The notes: a model not told the origin generated them from the letters alone. A stretch of 64,000 nucleotides of DNA from Streptomyces angustmyceticus (GCF_019933235.1 NZ_CP082945.1:1302001-1366000); one strand, 5' to 3'. Shown: positions 50,786 through 59,035, counted from the first letter of the stretch. Translations and numbers: made by a program.

Positions 50786-51824
50786 AGTCGGCGTAAGCGT
50801 CCCTGATCTGGTCGGTGGACAGGTCCAGGTGCTCCAGGATGGTGTAGCGCCCGGGACGGGTCTTGGGTGCGTACTCGACGGCCTGGACGAACTCGTCGTC
50901 GGTGAAGCCGATCTCGCCCGGCGTGACCGGCAGGCCGTGCCGGCGCAGCGCCTGGACCATCAGGTCCCGCGTCTCCTTGTCCCCGCGCAGATGCGTGGCG
51001 AAGGCCGCGGCGAGGCCGCACTGTTCGCCGTGGCTGGCCGCGCGCTTGGGGTAGAGGATGTCGAGCGCGTGGTTGATCTCGTGGCAGGCGCCGGACGCCG
51101 GACGGCTGTCGCCGGCCACCGACATCGAGATGCCGGTCAGGACCAGGCCCTCGGCAAGCACCTGGAGGAAGGCGTCGTCGCCGACCCCGCCGGGGTGGCG
51201 CAGCACGGCCTCGCCGGCCTGGCGCGCCATGGCGGCGGCCAGTCCGTCGATCGCCTCGCCGGTCTCCCGGTGCGAGAGCTCCCAGTCCGCGACCGCGGAG
51301 ATGTTGGAGATCGCGTCGCCGATGCCGGAGCGGACGAACCGGACCGGGGCCTCACGGATGATGTCGAGGTCGATCACCACGGCGATCGGGTTCGGCACAC
51401 CGTAGGAACCGCGGCCCGCGTCGTTGTCGAGGGTGGCGACCGGCGAGCACAGGCCGTCGTGCGACAGGTTCGTCGCGACGGCGACCAGGGGCAGGCCGAT
51501 GCGGGCCGCGGCGAACTTGGCGCAGTCGATGATCTTGCCGCCGCCGAGGCCCACGACCGCGTCGTAGTGCCCCTTCTTCATGGCGTCGGCGAGCTTGATC
51601 GCCTCGTCCAGGGTGCCGCCGCCGACCTCGTACCACTCGGCGCCGGGCAGCGCGGGGGACAGCCGCTCACGCAGCCGTGCCCCCGAGCCGCCGCTGATCG
51701 CGATGGCGAGCTTGCCCGACGCGGAGATGCGCTGATCGGCCAGCAGGCCCGCCAGGTCGTCCAGGGCGCCGGCGTTGATGTCGACGACGACCGGGGACGG
51801 GATGAGGCGGGTCAGTACTGGCAT
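50763..51824 (-). CDS. sn-glycerol-1-phosphate dehydrogenase (archaeal EgsA/AraM-type)
   Basis: 353 residues, iron-containing alcohol dehydrogenase superfamily. The NAD(P) motif GLGGGKIIDCAKFAA, ATNLSHDGLCSP, SGIGDAISNISAVADWELSHR (metal Asp170), SMSVAGDSRPASGACHEINHALD (His248/His252) and SHGEQCGLA (His265) match archaeal glycerol-1-phosphate dehydrogenase and its Bacillus relative AraM. It should reduce dihydroxyacetone phosphate to sn-glycerol-1-phosphate, the archaeal enantiomer. Overlaps the nucleotidyltransferase gene by 13 bases and the next gene by 23. Another member of the fold with a different polyol phosphate is possible. Confidence 0.9.
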   Translation of the reverse strand: MPVLTRLIPSPVVVDINAGALDDLAGLLADQRISASGKLAIAISGGSGARLRERLSPALPGAEWYEVGGGTLDEAIKLADAMKKGHYDAVVGLGGGKIIDCAKFAAARIGLPLVAVATNLSHDGLCSPVATLDNDAGRGSYGVPNPIAVVIDLDIIREAPVRFVRSGIGDAISNISAVADWELSHRETGEAIDGLAAAMARQAGEAVLRHPGGVGDDAFLQVLAEGLVLTGISMSVAGDSRPASGACHEINHALDILYPKRAASHGEQCGLAAAFATHLRGDKETRDLMVQALRRHGLPVTPGEIGFTDDEFVQAVEYAPKTRPGRYTILEHLDLSTDQIRDAYADYAQAIGS

Positions 51825-52549
51825 GCGATGTCACGGCCCTTCGCGAGGTCGTCGTGGTTGTCGATCTCGACCCACTTGACGTCGCCGATCGGGGCCACGT
51901 CCACCTTGAAGCCGCGGTTGACCAGCTCCTGGTAGCCGTCCTCGTAGTAGAGGTCGGGGTCCCGCTCGAAGGTGGTCTTCAGCGCGTCGGCCAGCTCCTC
52001 GGCGGCCTCGCCCTCGATGAGGGTGACGCCGATGTACTCACCGGTCGCCTCGGCCGGGTCCATCAGCTTGGTGATCTTCTGGACACCCTTGGCGGGGTCC
52101 ACGACGACCTTCATCTCCTCGTCGGCGAGCTGCTTGACGGTGTCCAGCGCGAGGATGATCTTCTGGCCGTTGCCGCGGGCGGCGAGCAGGGTCTTCTCAA
52201 CGGAGACCGGGTGCACGGTGTCGCCGTTGGCGAGGATCACGGTGTGCTTGATCGAGTCACGGCCGCACCACAGGGAGTAGGCGTTGTTCCACTCCTCGGC
52301 CTTGTCGTTGTCGATGAGGGTGAGCTTGAGGCCGTACTTCTGCTCCAGGGCCTCCTTGCGCTCGTAGACGGCTTCCTTGCGGTAGCCGACGATGATCGCG
52401 ACCTCGGTCAGGCCGATCTCGGCGAAGTTGCCGAGGGTCAGGTCGAGGATGGTGGTGTCCCCGTCGACCGGCACCAGGGCCTTGGGCAGAGTGTCGGTGT
52501 AGGGGCGCAGACGCCGTCCGGCGCCGGCAGCCAGCACGAGGCCGATCAT
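51812..52549 (-). CDS. nucleotidyltransferase (LicC/IPCT-like CTP:polyol-phosphate cytidylyltransferase)
   Basis: 245 residues. The N-terminal GLVLAAGAGRRLRPYT...LPKALVPV loop is the NTP-transferase signature; LANGDTV provides the metal-binding Asp and WVEIDNHDDL the closing motif. It resembles LicC-type phosphocholine cytidylyltransferase and the cytidylyltransferase domain of archaeal/thermophile inositol-phosphate enzymes. In this operon it should activate glycerol-1-phosphate (or a related polyol phosphate) to a CDP-alcohol. Its ATG overlaps the upstream gene by four bases. Confidence 0.9.
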   Translation of the reverse strand: MIGLVLAAGAGRRLRPYTDTLPKALVPVDGDTTILDLTLGNFAEIGLTEVAIIVGYRKEAVYERKEALEQKYGLKLTLIDNDKAEEWNNAYSLWCGRDSIKHTVILANGDTVHPVSVEKTLLAARGNGQKIILALDTVKQLADEEMKVVVDPAKGVQKITKLMDPAEATGEYIGVTLIEGEAAEELADALKTTFERDPDLYYEDGYQELVNRGFKVDVAPIGDVKWVEIDNHDDLAKGRDIACQY

Positions 52550-54351
52550 GCGGGTTCTCCTTCATCGTGTACGGCGGGTGCTTGGGAGGACACCCAGAAA
52601 CGGATGCTCTCGACGAGCACCAGCAGCGCCAGGACCACAGCAAGGGCCGTCAGCGCGATTGTGAAACCTTCGGGGGACAGCGCGGCGGCGAGGACGGTGA
52701 CCACAAGGATCCGTCCCTCGTGTCCGCCGGTCGCCCGGACCAGCCACCGGGGCGGGGCTCCGGTGCCACCACGGATGCGGTAGACCGTGTCGTAGTGATG
52801 GTAGGCGACCGCCGCGACCAGCCCGTACGCCGCGGGCAGTGCTCCGGGGACGTCGGCGCGGGCGGCCAGGACCAGGATCGCGAGGTACTCGCCGGCCCGG
52901 AAGAAGGGCGGGACGAGCCAGTCGAGGGCGCCCTTGAGCGGGCGGGACACGGCCGCGCCGGCCAGCAGCGCGGAGCAGGCGGCGACGCCGACGGTGAGCC
53001 ACGACGCGGGGTCGTCCTGGAAGATCACCCAGACCAGCAGCACCGCGGCCGAGAGAAACGCCATAGCGGGCGCCAGGTAGGAACCGGTCCGGCCGCGGCC
53101 ACGCGCCCCGGCGGCGATCAGTTCGGCGAGCGGCCCGGAGTCGGCGAGGTCGGCCAGTGCCTGCGCCGCGCGGTCGGTGCGGCGGGCCCGGCGGGTCAGC
53201 GAGCGCAGCACCCGCCCGGCCGTGGTGTAGCAGGCGGCCAGCGCACAGCCGACGAGCAGGGCGTAGAAGACGATGCGGGGGGTGGTGAGCGCGGTGAGCA
53301 CCGCGATCATCGCCCAGCGCTCCCCGATGGGCAGCACGATCATCCGGCGCACCCAGACCGTCCAGCCGACGCTGTCGAGCTTGTCGGAGAGCGCGGCGGT
53401 GGGGCTGGTGTTGGCGGTCGCGTCGTGGTTCGCCTCGTTGAAGGAGAAGTCGACGACATGACGGCAGGTCTGCAGCACCATCGCGCCCAGCGCCAGCGCC
53501 CATACGTCGTCCCCGCCACGGGCCGCCCCGAGGGCCAGGCCCGCGTAGTACGCGTACTCCTTGGCCCGGTCGAAGGTGGCGTCCAGCCAGGCGCCCATCG
53601 TCGAGTACTGCAGGGAGTAGCGGGCGAGCTGCCCGTCGGTGCAGTCCAGGACGAAGGAGAAGAGGAGGAGCAGGCCGGCCGCGACGAAGCCGCCGCGGGT
53701 TCCGGTGGCCGCGCAGCCTGCCGCGATCAGCGCGGTGAGCAGGGACGCGGTGGTGACCTGGTTGGGGGTGAGCCCGCGGCGCGCGCACCAGCGGGCCAGG
53801 TAGCGCGAATACGGGCTGATGCAGTACGTCGTGAAGAAGCCGTCGCGGGACTTCACGGCGGTGCGCAGGCGTACCGCCTCGTCGTCGACCGCGGCGACGG
53901 CCTCGCGGGCGTCCTCGCGCTGCGCCGGGGTGAGCGCGACGGTGGCGACCAGGCTGCCCAGTTCGACGCGGTGCAGTCCGGCCTCCTCGCGGTCGAGGGA
54001 CTCGGTGAGGGTGTCGGTGAGCACGTCCGTGAGGTGGGCGGTGCCGGCGCCGACCGGGATCCTGCCGACGGCACGGGCCAGCGCGGCACGCGCCGCGGGC
54101 TGCGCGGTGAGCGCGCCGGGCACGGCCGCGGCGGGGAAGCGGGGGTCGGTCAGCGCGAGCCGCAGGGCGTGCAGGTGGCCGACGAAGCGGGGGTCGACGA
54201 CGGCGACGCGCTCCTGGGCGGGCACCGCGGCGAGCAGCTCGGCCGTGGAGGCGGCATCGTCCGCGGTACGGACGTCAAAGCCCAGCGTGCGCAGGTCGGC
54301 TTCGAGCGGCGACCCGGCGACCGGCGGACCGGTGAGGATGGCGGTCGACAG
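52546..54351 (-). CDS. CDP-alcohol phosphotransferase with N-terminal Rossmann-like domain (CTG start)
   Basis: About 601 residues. Residues 1-150: a Rossmann-like, receiver-like domain (MSTAILTGPP if CTG is read as Met). Residues about 195-320: a CDP-alcohol phosphotransferase core with the complete signature DCTDGQLARYSLQYSTMGAWLDATFD. Residues about 400-590: further membrane helices. The frame has an in-frame TGA just upstream and no ATG, GTG or TTG before the GTG at 54225; the CTG at 54349-54351 is nine bases after AAGGAG, so it is the best start. It is the first gene of the seven-gene operon, divergent from idi. Confidence 0.85.
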   Translation of the reverse strand: MSTAILTGPPVAGSPLEADLRTLGFDVRTADDAASTAELLAAVPAQERVAVVDPRFVGHLHALRLALTDPRFPAAAVPGALTAQPAARAALARAVGRIPVGAGTAHLTDVLTDTLTESLDREEAGLHRVELGSLVATVALTPAQREDAREAVAAVDDEAVRLRTAVKSRDGFFTTYCISPYSRYLARWCARRGLTPNQVTTASLLTALIAAGCAATGTRGGFVAAGLLLLFSFVLDCTDGQLARYSLQYSTMGAWLDATFDRAKEYAYYAGLALGAARGGDDVWALALGAMVLQTCRHVVDFSFNEANHDATANTSPTAALSDKLDSVGWTVWVRRMIVLPIGERWAMIAVLTALTTPRIVFYALLVGCALAACYTTAGRVLRSLTRRARRTDRAAQALADLADSGPLAELIAAGARGRGRTGSYLAPAMAFLSAAVLLVWVIFQDDPASWLTVGVAACSALLAGAAVSRPLKGALDWLVPPFFRAGEYLAILVLAARADVPGALPAAYGLVAAVAYHHYDTVYRIRGGTGAPPRWLVRATGGHEGRILVVTVLAAALSPEGFTIALTALAVVLALLVLVESIRFWVSSQAPAVHDEGEPA

Positions 54352-54911
54352 TCGAACTCACTCCTTGGATGCTGACAAGGCAGCACGGACGGTTCGCGAT
54401 CGATCCGCATTCGATACGAACTACCCGGGCAGCGGGCGTGGCACACCTGGCGCCCGGAGGGCCGGGTGGCACGTCGGCAGAGGCTATCGGATCGCCGGAT
54501 GCGGCCGTTCACCGCGCATTCATCGCACGATCGAGTGACCGACGGCTGCGCCTGCCGCGATCATCATGGTGGATCAGGTGGTCCATGAACAACTGGCCCG
54601 CGGACCGGGCGGTCCCTCCGGTGCCGGTTATGAGCGGGCTGGTCACGGGGCGGGCGGGTTGTGCCGGGGCCGGTGTGGCGAGAGCCATCCCAGGTCCGGG
54701 GGGGGCGGTCGCCGTCCGGCGCCGGCGCCATCGGGGCGCGCGGCGCGCTCCGCGGCGGGGGCGAAGGGTCCGGCGGCGGGTGTGGAGCATCTCACGGCCC
54801 GGCGCACCGTGCGGGCGGCGCGCTGGCATGTGGCGCCGCGCACCCGCTCTGCCGGTGATGCGGACCCGGCTAGGGCAGACTTGGCGTCGAAGACCGACGA
54901 CAAGGATGGGC
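54352..54911. other. divergent control region between the operon and idi
   Basis: 560 bases without a convincing gene. It should contain the promoters of the seven-gene operon (leftward) and idi (rightward). It is GC-rich with short weak inverted repeats only (for example GCGGCGC 54815-54821 with 54833-54839). Weak frames on both strands have poor codon bias. A region near 54405-54450 is less GC-rich. Confidence 0.5.
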
Positions 54912-55523
54912 ATGCCGATCACACCTGCCAACGGACAGACCGCCGGGGACCCGGCGGTGAGCACACCGGGCGGCGCCGCCGAACCGATCATGCTGGAGCT
55001 GGTCGACGAGGACGGTACGACGATCGGCACCGCGGAGAAGCTCGCGGCCCACCAGGCTCCCGGTCAGCTGCACCGGGCGTTCTCCGTCTTCCTCTTCGAC
55101 GAGAAGGGGCGGCTGCTGCTGCAGCGCCGGGCCCTGGGGAAGTACCACTCCCCCGGTGTGTGGTCCAACACCTGCTGCGGCCACCCCTACCCCGGTGAGG
55201 CGCCGTTCGTGGCCGCGGCCCGGCGGACCTCGGAGGAGCTGGGCCTGGCGCCCACCCTGCTGGCGGAGGCGGGCACCGTGCGCTACAACCATCCCGATCC
55301 GGCCTCCGGCCTGGTGGAGCAGGAGTACAACCACCTGTTCGTCGGGCTGGTGCGGGCCGAGCCGGCGCCCGACCCCGAGGAGATCGGCGAGATCGCCTTC
55401 GTGACGCCGGAGGAGCTGGCCGAGCGGCATGCCCAGGCGCCGTTCTCGGCGTGGTTCATGACCGTGCTGGACGCGGCGCGTCCGGCGGTGCGCGAGCTCA
55501 CAGGACGTTCGGCGGGCTGGTAG
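54912..55523 (+). CDS. idi: isopentenyl-diphosphate delta-isomerase, type I
   Basis: 203 residues, Nudix-fold IDI-1. The catalytic Cys motif SNTCCGHP and the Nudix-like AARRTSEELG are present, plus EYNHLFVG and the C-terminal FSAWFMTVL. It interconverts IPP and DMAPP for prenyl diphosphate synthesis, in the cytosol. The first 30 residues are disordered. The ATG at 54912 follows AAGGATGGGC. Its stop overlaps the stop region of the convergent ATPase gene by 26 bases. It sits between the hopanoid/glycerol-1-phosphate region and housekeeping genes. Confidence 0.93.
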   Translation: MPITPANGQTAGDPAVSTPGGAAEPIMLELVDEDGTTIGTAEKLAAHQAPGQLHRAFSVFLFDEKGRLLLQRRALGKYHSPGVWSNTCCGHPYPGEAPFVAAARRTSEELGLAPTLLAEAGTVRYNHPDPASGLVEQEYNHLFVGLVRAEPAPDPEEIGEIAFVTPEELAERHAQAPFSAWFMTVLDAARPAVRELTGRSAGW

Positions 55524-55995
55524 CGAGCGGGGTGAGCGGCAGCTCGGCCCAGATGGCCTTGCCGCCGCTCCTCGTGTTCTCGACGTCGCACTTGCCGCCC
55601 GCCTCCGCGGTGAGCGTCTTGACGAGCCACAGTCCGCGGCCGCCGACATCACCCTGTTCCGCCTCCAGTGCCTTGGGGCGGTAGGGGTGGTTGTCCTCGA
55701 CCGCGACCCGTAGCCAGTTCGCCCCGATGGTGACCTGGACGGCGATCTGGGGCGAGAGCAGGGCCGCGTGCCGGACGGCGTTGGTGACGAGTTCGGAGAC
55801 GATGAGCAGCAGGCCGTCCATGATCTCGGCGGCCACGGGCACACGCTGTTCGGCGAGCAGATCCCGGACCGCGTGACGTGCCTGCGGCACCGAAGCCTCC
55901 AGTGCCGGGGCGGTGAACCGCCAGACACCTTCGTACGCGAGCGGGGAGGTCAGCTCTTCGGGGGGTTCTGCGGGGGGTCCGGAAGGCATCCTCAC
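55498..55995 (-). CDS. RsbW-like ATPase domain protein
   Basis: 165 residues, HATPase_c_2. N-box GLLLIVSELVTNAVRHAALLS, G1 VAVEDNHPYRPK and G2 DVGGRGLWLVKTLTAEAGG identify it as an anti-sigma-type serine kinase/ATPase. Short orphan copies are numerous in Streptomyces; no sigma factor or antagonist gene is near. The start is GTG 55995 or ATG 55989. Its last 26 bases overlap the end of idi tail to tail. Confidence 0.87.
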   Translation of the reverse strand: MRMPSGPPAEPPEELTSPLAYEGVWRFTAPALEASVPQARHAVRDLLAEQRVPVAAEIMDGLLLIVSELVTNAVRHAALLSPQIAVQVTIGANWLRVAVEDNHPYRPKALEAEQGDVGGRGLWLVKTLTAEAGGKCDVENTRSGGKAIWAELPLTPLATSPPNVL

Positions 55996-56188
55996 AGGAA
56001 GAGTGTTGAGAATGCGTTGGTCCGGACCGGCCAGCTGAACACAAGTCAGCGCCTATCGACGCCTTATGGCCGATTGCGAGTGAGGCGAGCGGCCCGGCGA
56101 CCGATCCTGTTGCTTTTATGGGGTGTTCGCGGACTTACCGGAGGTGACCCCCGTACGATCCGCGCCGCCGGCGGTGCGACCGGAACGC

Positions 56189-56235
56189 ACAGTGCGGCGG
56201 GACCGGATGCCTGAGCACCGGTCCCGCCGCACTGT
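56189..56235 (-). terminator. hairpin after the initiator tRNA
   Basis: A perfect 18-bp stem, 56189-56206 with 56218-56235, encloses an 11-base loop and starts six bases beyond the tRNA 3' end. No T-run follows. Confidence 0.75.
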
Positions 56236-56240
56236 TTCAG

Positions 56241-56314
56241 TAGCGGGGACAGGATTTGAACCTGCGACCTCTGGGTTATGAGCCCAGCGAGCTACCGAGC
56301 TGCTCCACCCCGCG
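56241..56314 (-). tRNA. initiator tRNA-fMet (anticodon CAT)
   Basis: Minus strand: acceptor CGCGGGG with CCCCGCT leaving a C1:U72 mismatch, D stem GAGC/GCTC, anticodon stem CTGGG/CCCAG with three G:C pairs next to loop CTCATAA (anticodon CAT), T loop TTCAAAT. The C1 mismatch and the GGG/CCC anticodon stem mark it as the initiator. CCA is not encoded. Confidence 0.97.
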
Positions 56315-56471
56315 TCGGTGAACACCACCCTACGGGCCGGCCGCCTCAGGACCAAATCGATAATCCTCACGGGTGGCGCGAACCCGTCGGTGCCGGGTGC
56401 GCGCCCGCCGCCGGGGGCCGCAACCCGGACCGGCTGACCGCCGCGTCCGGGGGGGCGCCGCGCCCGCGCCC

Positions 56472-58130
56472 TCAGACCGCCCGGTCGGTGATCCGTCCGC
56501 CGTCGACCTCGATCCGGCGGGTGGTGTGCACCGCTTCGAGCATCCGGCGGTCGTGGGTGACCAGCAGCAGGGTGGCCGGGTACGACGCGAGGGCGGACTC
56601 CAGCTGCTCGATGGCCGGCAGGTCGAGGTGGTTGGTCGGCTCGTCCAGGACGAGGAGGTTGACCCCGCGGCCCTGGAGGAGGGCCAGCGCGGCCCGGGTC
56701 CGCTCCCCCGGCGACAGGGTGCGCGCCGGGCGCAGCACATGCGCCGCCTTCAGCCCGAACTTCGCCAGCAGGGTGCGGACGTCGGCGGGCGGCAGGTCGG
56801 GGACGCAGGCCCGGAAGGCGTCCATCAGCGGCTGGTCGCCCAGGCCGTGCGCGCCGAAGAGCCGGCCGCGGGCCTGGTCGACCTCGCCGACCACCACGCC
56901 GGGGCCCAGGGCGGCGTGCCCCGTCTCCAGCGGGAGCCTGCCGAGGAGGGCGGCGAGCAGGGTCGACTTGCCGGAGCCGTTGGGGCCGGTGATGGCGACC
57001 CGGTCCGCCCAGTCGATCTGCAGGTCCACCGGGCCGAAGCGGAAGTCGCCGCGCCGCAGGCCGGCGCCGCGCAGGGTGGCCACGACCGCGCCGGCCCGGG
57101 GCGCGGCGGCGATCTCCATCCGCAGCTCCCACTCCTTGCGCGGCTCCTCGACGACGTCGAGCCGCTCGATCAGGCGCTGGGTCTGCTTGGCCTTGGCGGC
57201 CTGCTTCTCGGTGGCCTCCACCCGGGCCTTGCGGCCGATCTTGTCGTTGTCGGGTGCCTTGCGGCGGGCGTTCTTGACGCCCTTCTCCATCCAGTTGCGC
57301 TGGGTGTGCGCCCGGGTCTCCAGGGCGGCCCTGGTGTCGGCGTACTCCTCGTACTGTTCGCGCGCGTGGCGCCGGGCCCGCTCGCGCTCCTCCAGATAGG
57401 AGGTGTAGCCGCCGCCGTAGGTGTTGACCTGCTGCTGGGCGAGGTCGAGTTCGACGACGCGGGTGACCGTGCGGGTCAGGAACTCGCGGTCGTGGCTCAC
57501 CAGGACGGTGCCGGCCCGCAGCCCCGTGACGAAGGACTCCAGGCGGTGCAGGCCGTCCAGGTCGAGGTCGTTGGTCGGCTCGTCCAGCAGGAAGACGTCG
57601 TAGCGGGAGAGCAGCAGCGAGGCGAGGGAGGCGCGGGCGGCCTGGCCGCCGGAGAGCGTGGTCATCGGCTGGTCGAGGCCGATGGACAGGCCGAGCTGTG
57701 CGGCGGTCTCCTCGGCGCGCTCGTCGAGGTCGGCGGCGCCCAGCGCGAGCCAGCGCTCCAGCGCCGTGGCGTAGGCGTCGTCGGCTCCGGGCCGCTCGTC
57801 GACCAGCGCCTGGGTGGCGGTGTCCAGGGCGAGCTGGGCGTCGGTCACGCCGGTACGGCGGGCGAAGAAGGCGCGGACGGTCTCTCCGGGGCGGCGGTCG
57901 GGCTCCTGGGGGAGGTGGCCGACCGTGGCGGTGGGCGGGCTCAGCGCGAGCGAGCCGTCCTCCGGGGTGTCCAGGCCGGCCAGCAGGCGCAGCAGCGTGG
58001 ACTTGCCCGCGCCGTTGGCGCCGACGAGGCCGACCACGTCGCCGGGGGCGACGACCAGGTCGAGGCCGGAGAACAGGACGCGCTCGCCGTGGCCGGCGGC
58101 GAGGTCTTTGGCGACGAGAGTTGCTGACAT
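56472..58130 (-). CDS. ABC-F family ATPase
   Basis: 552 residues. Two ABC domains without membrane segments: Walker A GANGAGKST and GPNGSGKST, signatures TLSGGQAARASLASLLLS and TLSPGERTRAALALLQG, Walker B FLLDEPTNDLD and LVLDEPTNHLD, with a charged helical linker rich in Lys/Arg/Glu between. ABC-F proteins act on the ribosome, as translation factors or antibiotic-target protectors. The type here resembles Streptomyces self-resistance ABC-F proteins, but no adjacent antibiotic cluster supports that. It lies directly beside the initiator tRNA gene. ATG at 58130. Confidence 0.92.
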   Translation of the reverse strand: MSATLVAKDLAAGHGERVLFSGLDLVVAPGDVVGLVGANGAGKSTLLRLLAGLDTPEDGSLALSPPTATVGHLPQEPDRRPGETVRAFFARRTGVTDAQLALDTATQALVDERPGADDAYATALERWLALGAADLDERAEETAAQLGLSIGLDQPMTTLSGGQAARASLASLLLSRYDVFLLDEPTNDLDLDGLHRLESFVTGLRAGTVLVSHDREFLTRTVTRVVELDLAQQQVNTYGGGYTSYLEERERARRHAREQYEEYADTRAALETRAHTQRNWMEKGVKNARRKAPDNDKIGRKARVEATEKQAAKAKQTQRLIERLDVVEEPRKEWELRMEIAAAPRAGAVVATLRGAGLRRGDFRFGPVDLQIDWADRVAITGPNGSGKSTLLAALLGRLPLETGHAALGPGVVVGEVDQARGRLFGAHGLGDQPLMDAFRACVPDLPPADVRTLLAKFGLKAAHVLRPARTLSPGERTRAALALLQGRGVNLLVLDEPTNHLDLPAIEQLESALASYPATLLLVTHDRRMLEAVHTTRRIEVDGGRITDRAV

Positions 58131-58172
58131 CAGGCCGCCGATCGTATCCGGCCCGGTCCGTCGTGGTCGCTC

Positions 58173-58178
58173 TAATAT
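58173..58178 (+). promoter_or_regulatory. candidate -10 box of the crotonase gene
   Basis: TAATAT lies eight bases before the ATG at 58186, so the transcript would start at or next to the ATG (leaderless). No clear -35 is seen; the GGAG right before the ATG is too close to act as a ribosome-binding site. Confidence 0.4.
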
Positions 58179-58185
58179 CCGGAGC

Positions 58186-58956
58186 ATGGAACCCGGCCTG
58201 AAGACGCATGTCAGCGACGGCACAGCGACCGTCACCATCAGCAACCCCGGCAAGCGGAACGCCATGACCGTGCCGATGTGGCGGGAGCTGCCGCCGCTGC
58301 TGGCACGGCTGGCGGCCGACCGGGCCGTCCGGTCGCTGGTGCTGACCGGCGAGGGCGGGACGTTCTGCGCGGGCGCCGACATCGGCTCGCTGCGGGACCC
58401 GGCGGGTGAGTCGCAGGGCCTGGCGGCGGCGGCCGAGGAGGCGCTCGCGGCGTTCCCCAAGCCGACGCTGGCGGCGATACGCGGCTACTGCGTGGGCGGC
58501 GGCACCCAGTTGGCGGCCGCCTGCGATCTGCGGTTCGCGGAGGAGGGCGCGCTGTTCGGGGTGACGCCGGCCAAGCTGGGGGTCGCCTATCCGGCGGGCG
58601 CCACCCGGCGGCTGGTCCGGGTGGCCGGGCTGTCCACCGCCAAGTACCTGTTGTTCTCGGGTGAGTTGATCGACTGCGCACGGGCGCTGCGCACCGGACT
58701 GGTGGACGAGGTGCTGGCCGAGGGCGAGCTGGTCAAGCGGGTGGCGGAGTTCTCGGCGGTCCTGGCGAGCCGGTCGCTGCTGACGCAGACCGCGGCGAAG
58801 GAGCTGGCCGACGGGACGTGGGACGTGCCGCCGGCCGAGGCCGCGGTGCGCGGCGCTTACTGGGCCGCGCAGGCCCGCGCGAGCGGCGACATCGCCGAGG
58901 GTGCCGCCGCCTTCCTGGAGCGCAGGGCGCCGCGTTTCAGCTGGCCCACGGACTGA
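58186..58956 (+). CDS. crotonase (enoyl-CoA hydratase/isomerase) family protein
   Basis: 256 residues, complete crotonase fold: VLTGEGGTFCAGADIGSL (oxyanion and CoA binding), AIRGYCVGGGTQLAAACDLRFA. The two glutamates of classic hydratases are not at their usual places: the FGxPE segment is FGVTPAKLG and the next is STAKYLLFSG. It therefore probably carries out another crotonase reaction (isomerase, hydrolase or decarboxylase type). The ATG is apparently leaderless. Divergent from the ABC-F gene by 55 bases. Confidence 0.87.
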   Translation: MEPGLKTHVSDGTATVTISNPGKRNAMTVPMWRELPPLLARLAADRAVRSLVLTGEGGTFCAGADIGSLRDPAGESQGLAAAAEEALAAFPKPTLAAIRGYCVGGGTQLAAACDLRFAEEGALFGVTPAKLGVAYPAGATRRLVRVAGLSTAKYLLFSGELIDCARALRTGLVDEVLAEGELVKRVAEFSAVLASRSLLTQTAAKELADGTWDVPPAEAAVRGAYWAAQARASGDIAEGAAAFLERRAPRFSWPTD

Positions 58957-58960
58957 CGCC

Positions 58961-58992
58961 GGGGCGGGCCTTACGCGGGGCGGGCCTTACGC
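58961..58992. repeat. 16-bp perfect tandem duplication
   Basis: GGGGCGGGCCTTACGC occurs at 58961-58976 and again at 58977-58992, immediately after the crotonase stop. Confidence 0.85.
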
Positions 58993-59015
58993 GGTCCCGG
59001 GCGGGTGAGGCCCGC
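58980..59015. terminator. terminator between convergent genes
   Basis: GCGGGCCT (58980-58987) pairs with AGGCCCGC (59008-59015), an 8-bp perfect stem, using the second unit of the tandem duplication. It lies between the crotonase and DJ-1 gene stops. Confidence 0.5.
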
Positions 59016-59035
59016 ACGGGCCGTGGGACGGCCGC

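Noticed and set aside
47321..54351. Classical wall teichoic acid or DIPP (di-inositol phosphate) cluster
   Set aside because: There is no TagB/F-type polymerase, TagA/O starter or inositol-phosphate synthase; only parts resemble these pathways, so I did not name the product.
54369..54911. N-terminal extension of idi in the same frame
   Set aside because: The frame is open to 54369 but the residues are Arg/Gly/Pro-rich and unlike any IDI; the ATG at 54912 has a proper ribosome-binding site.
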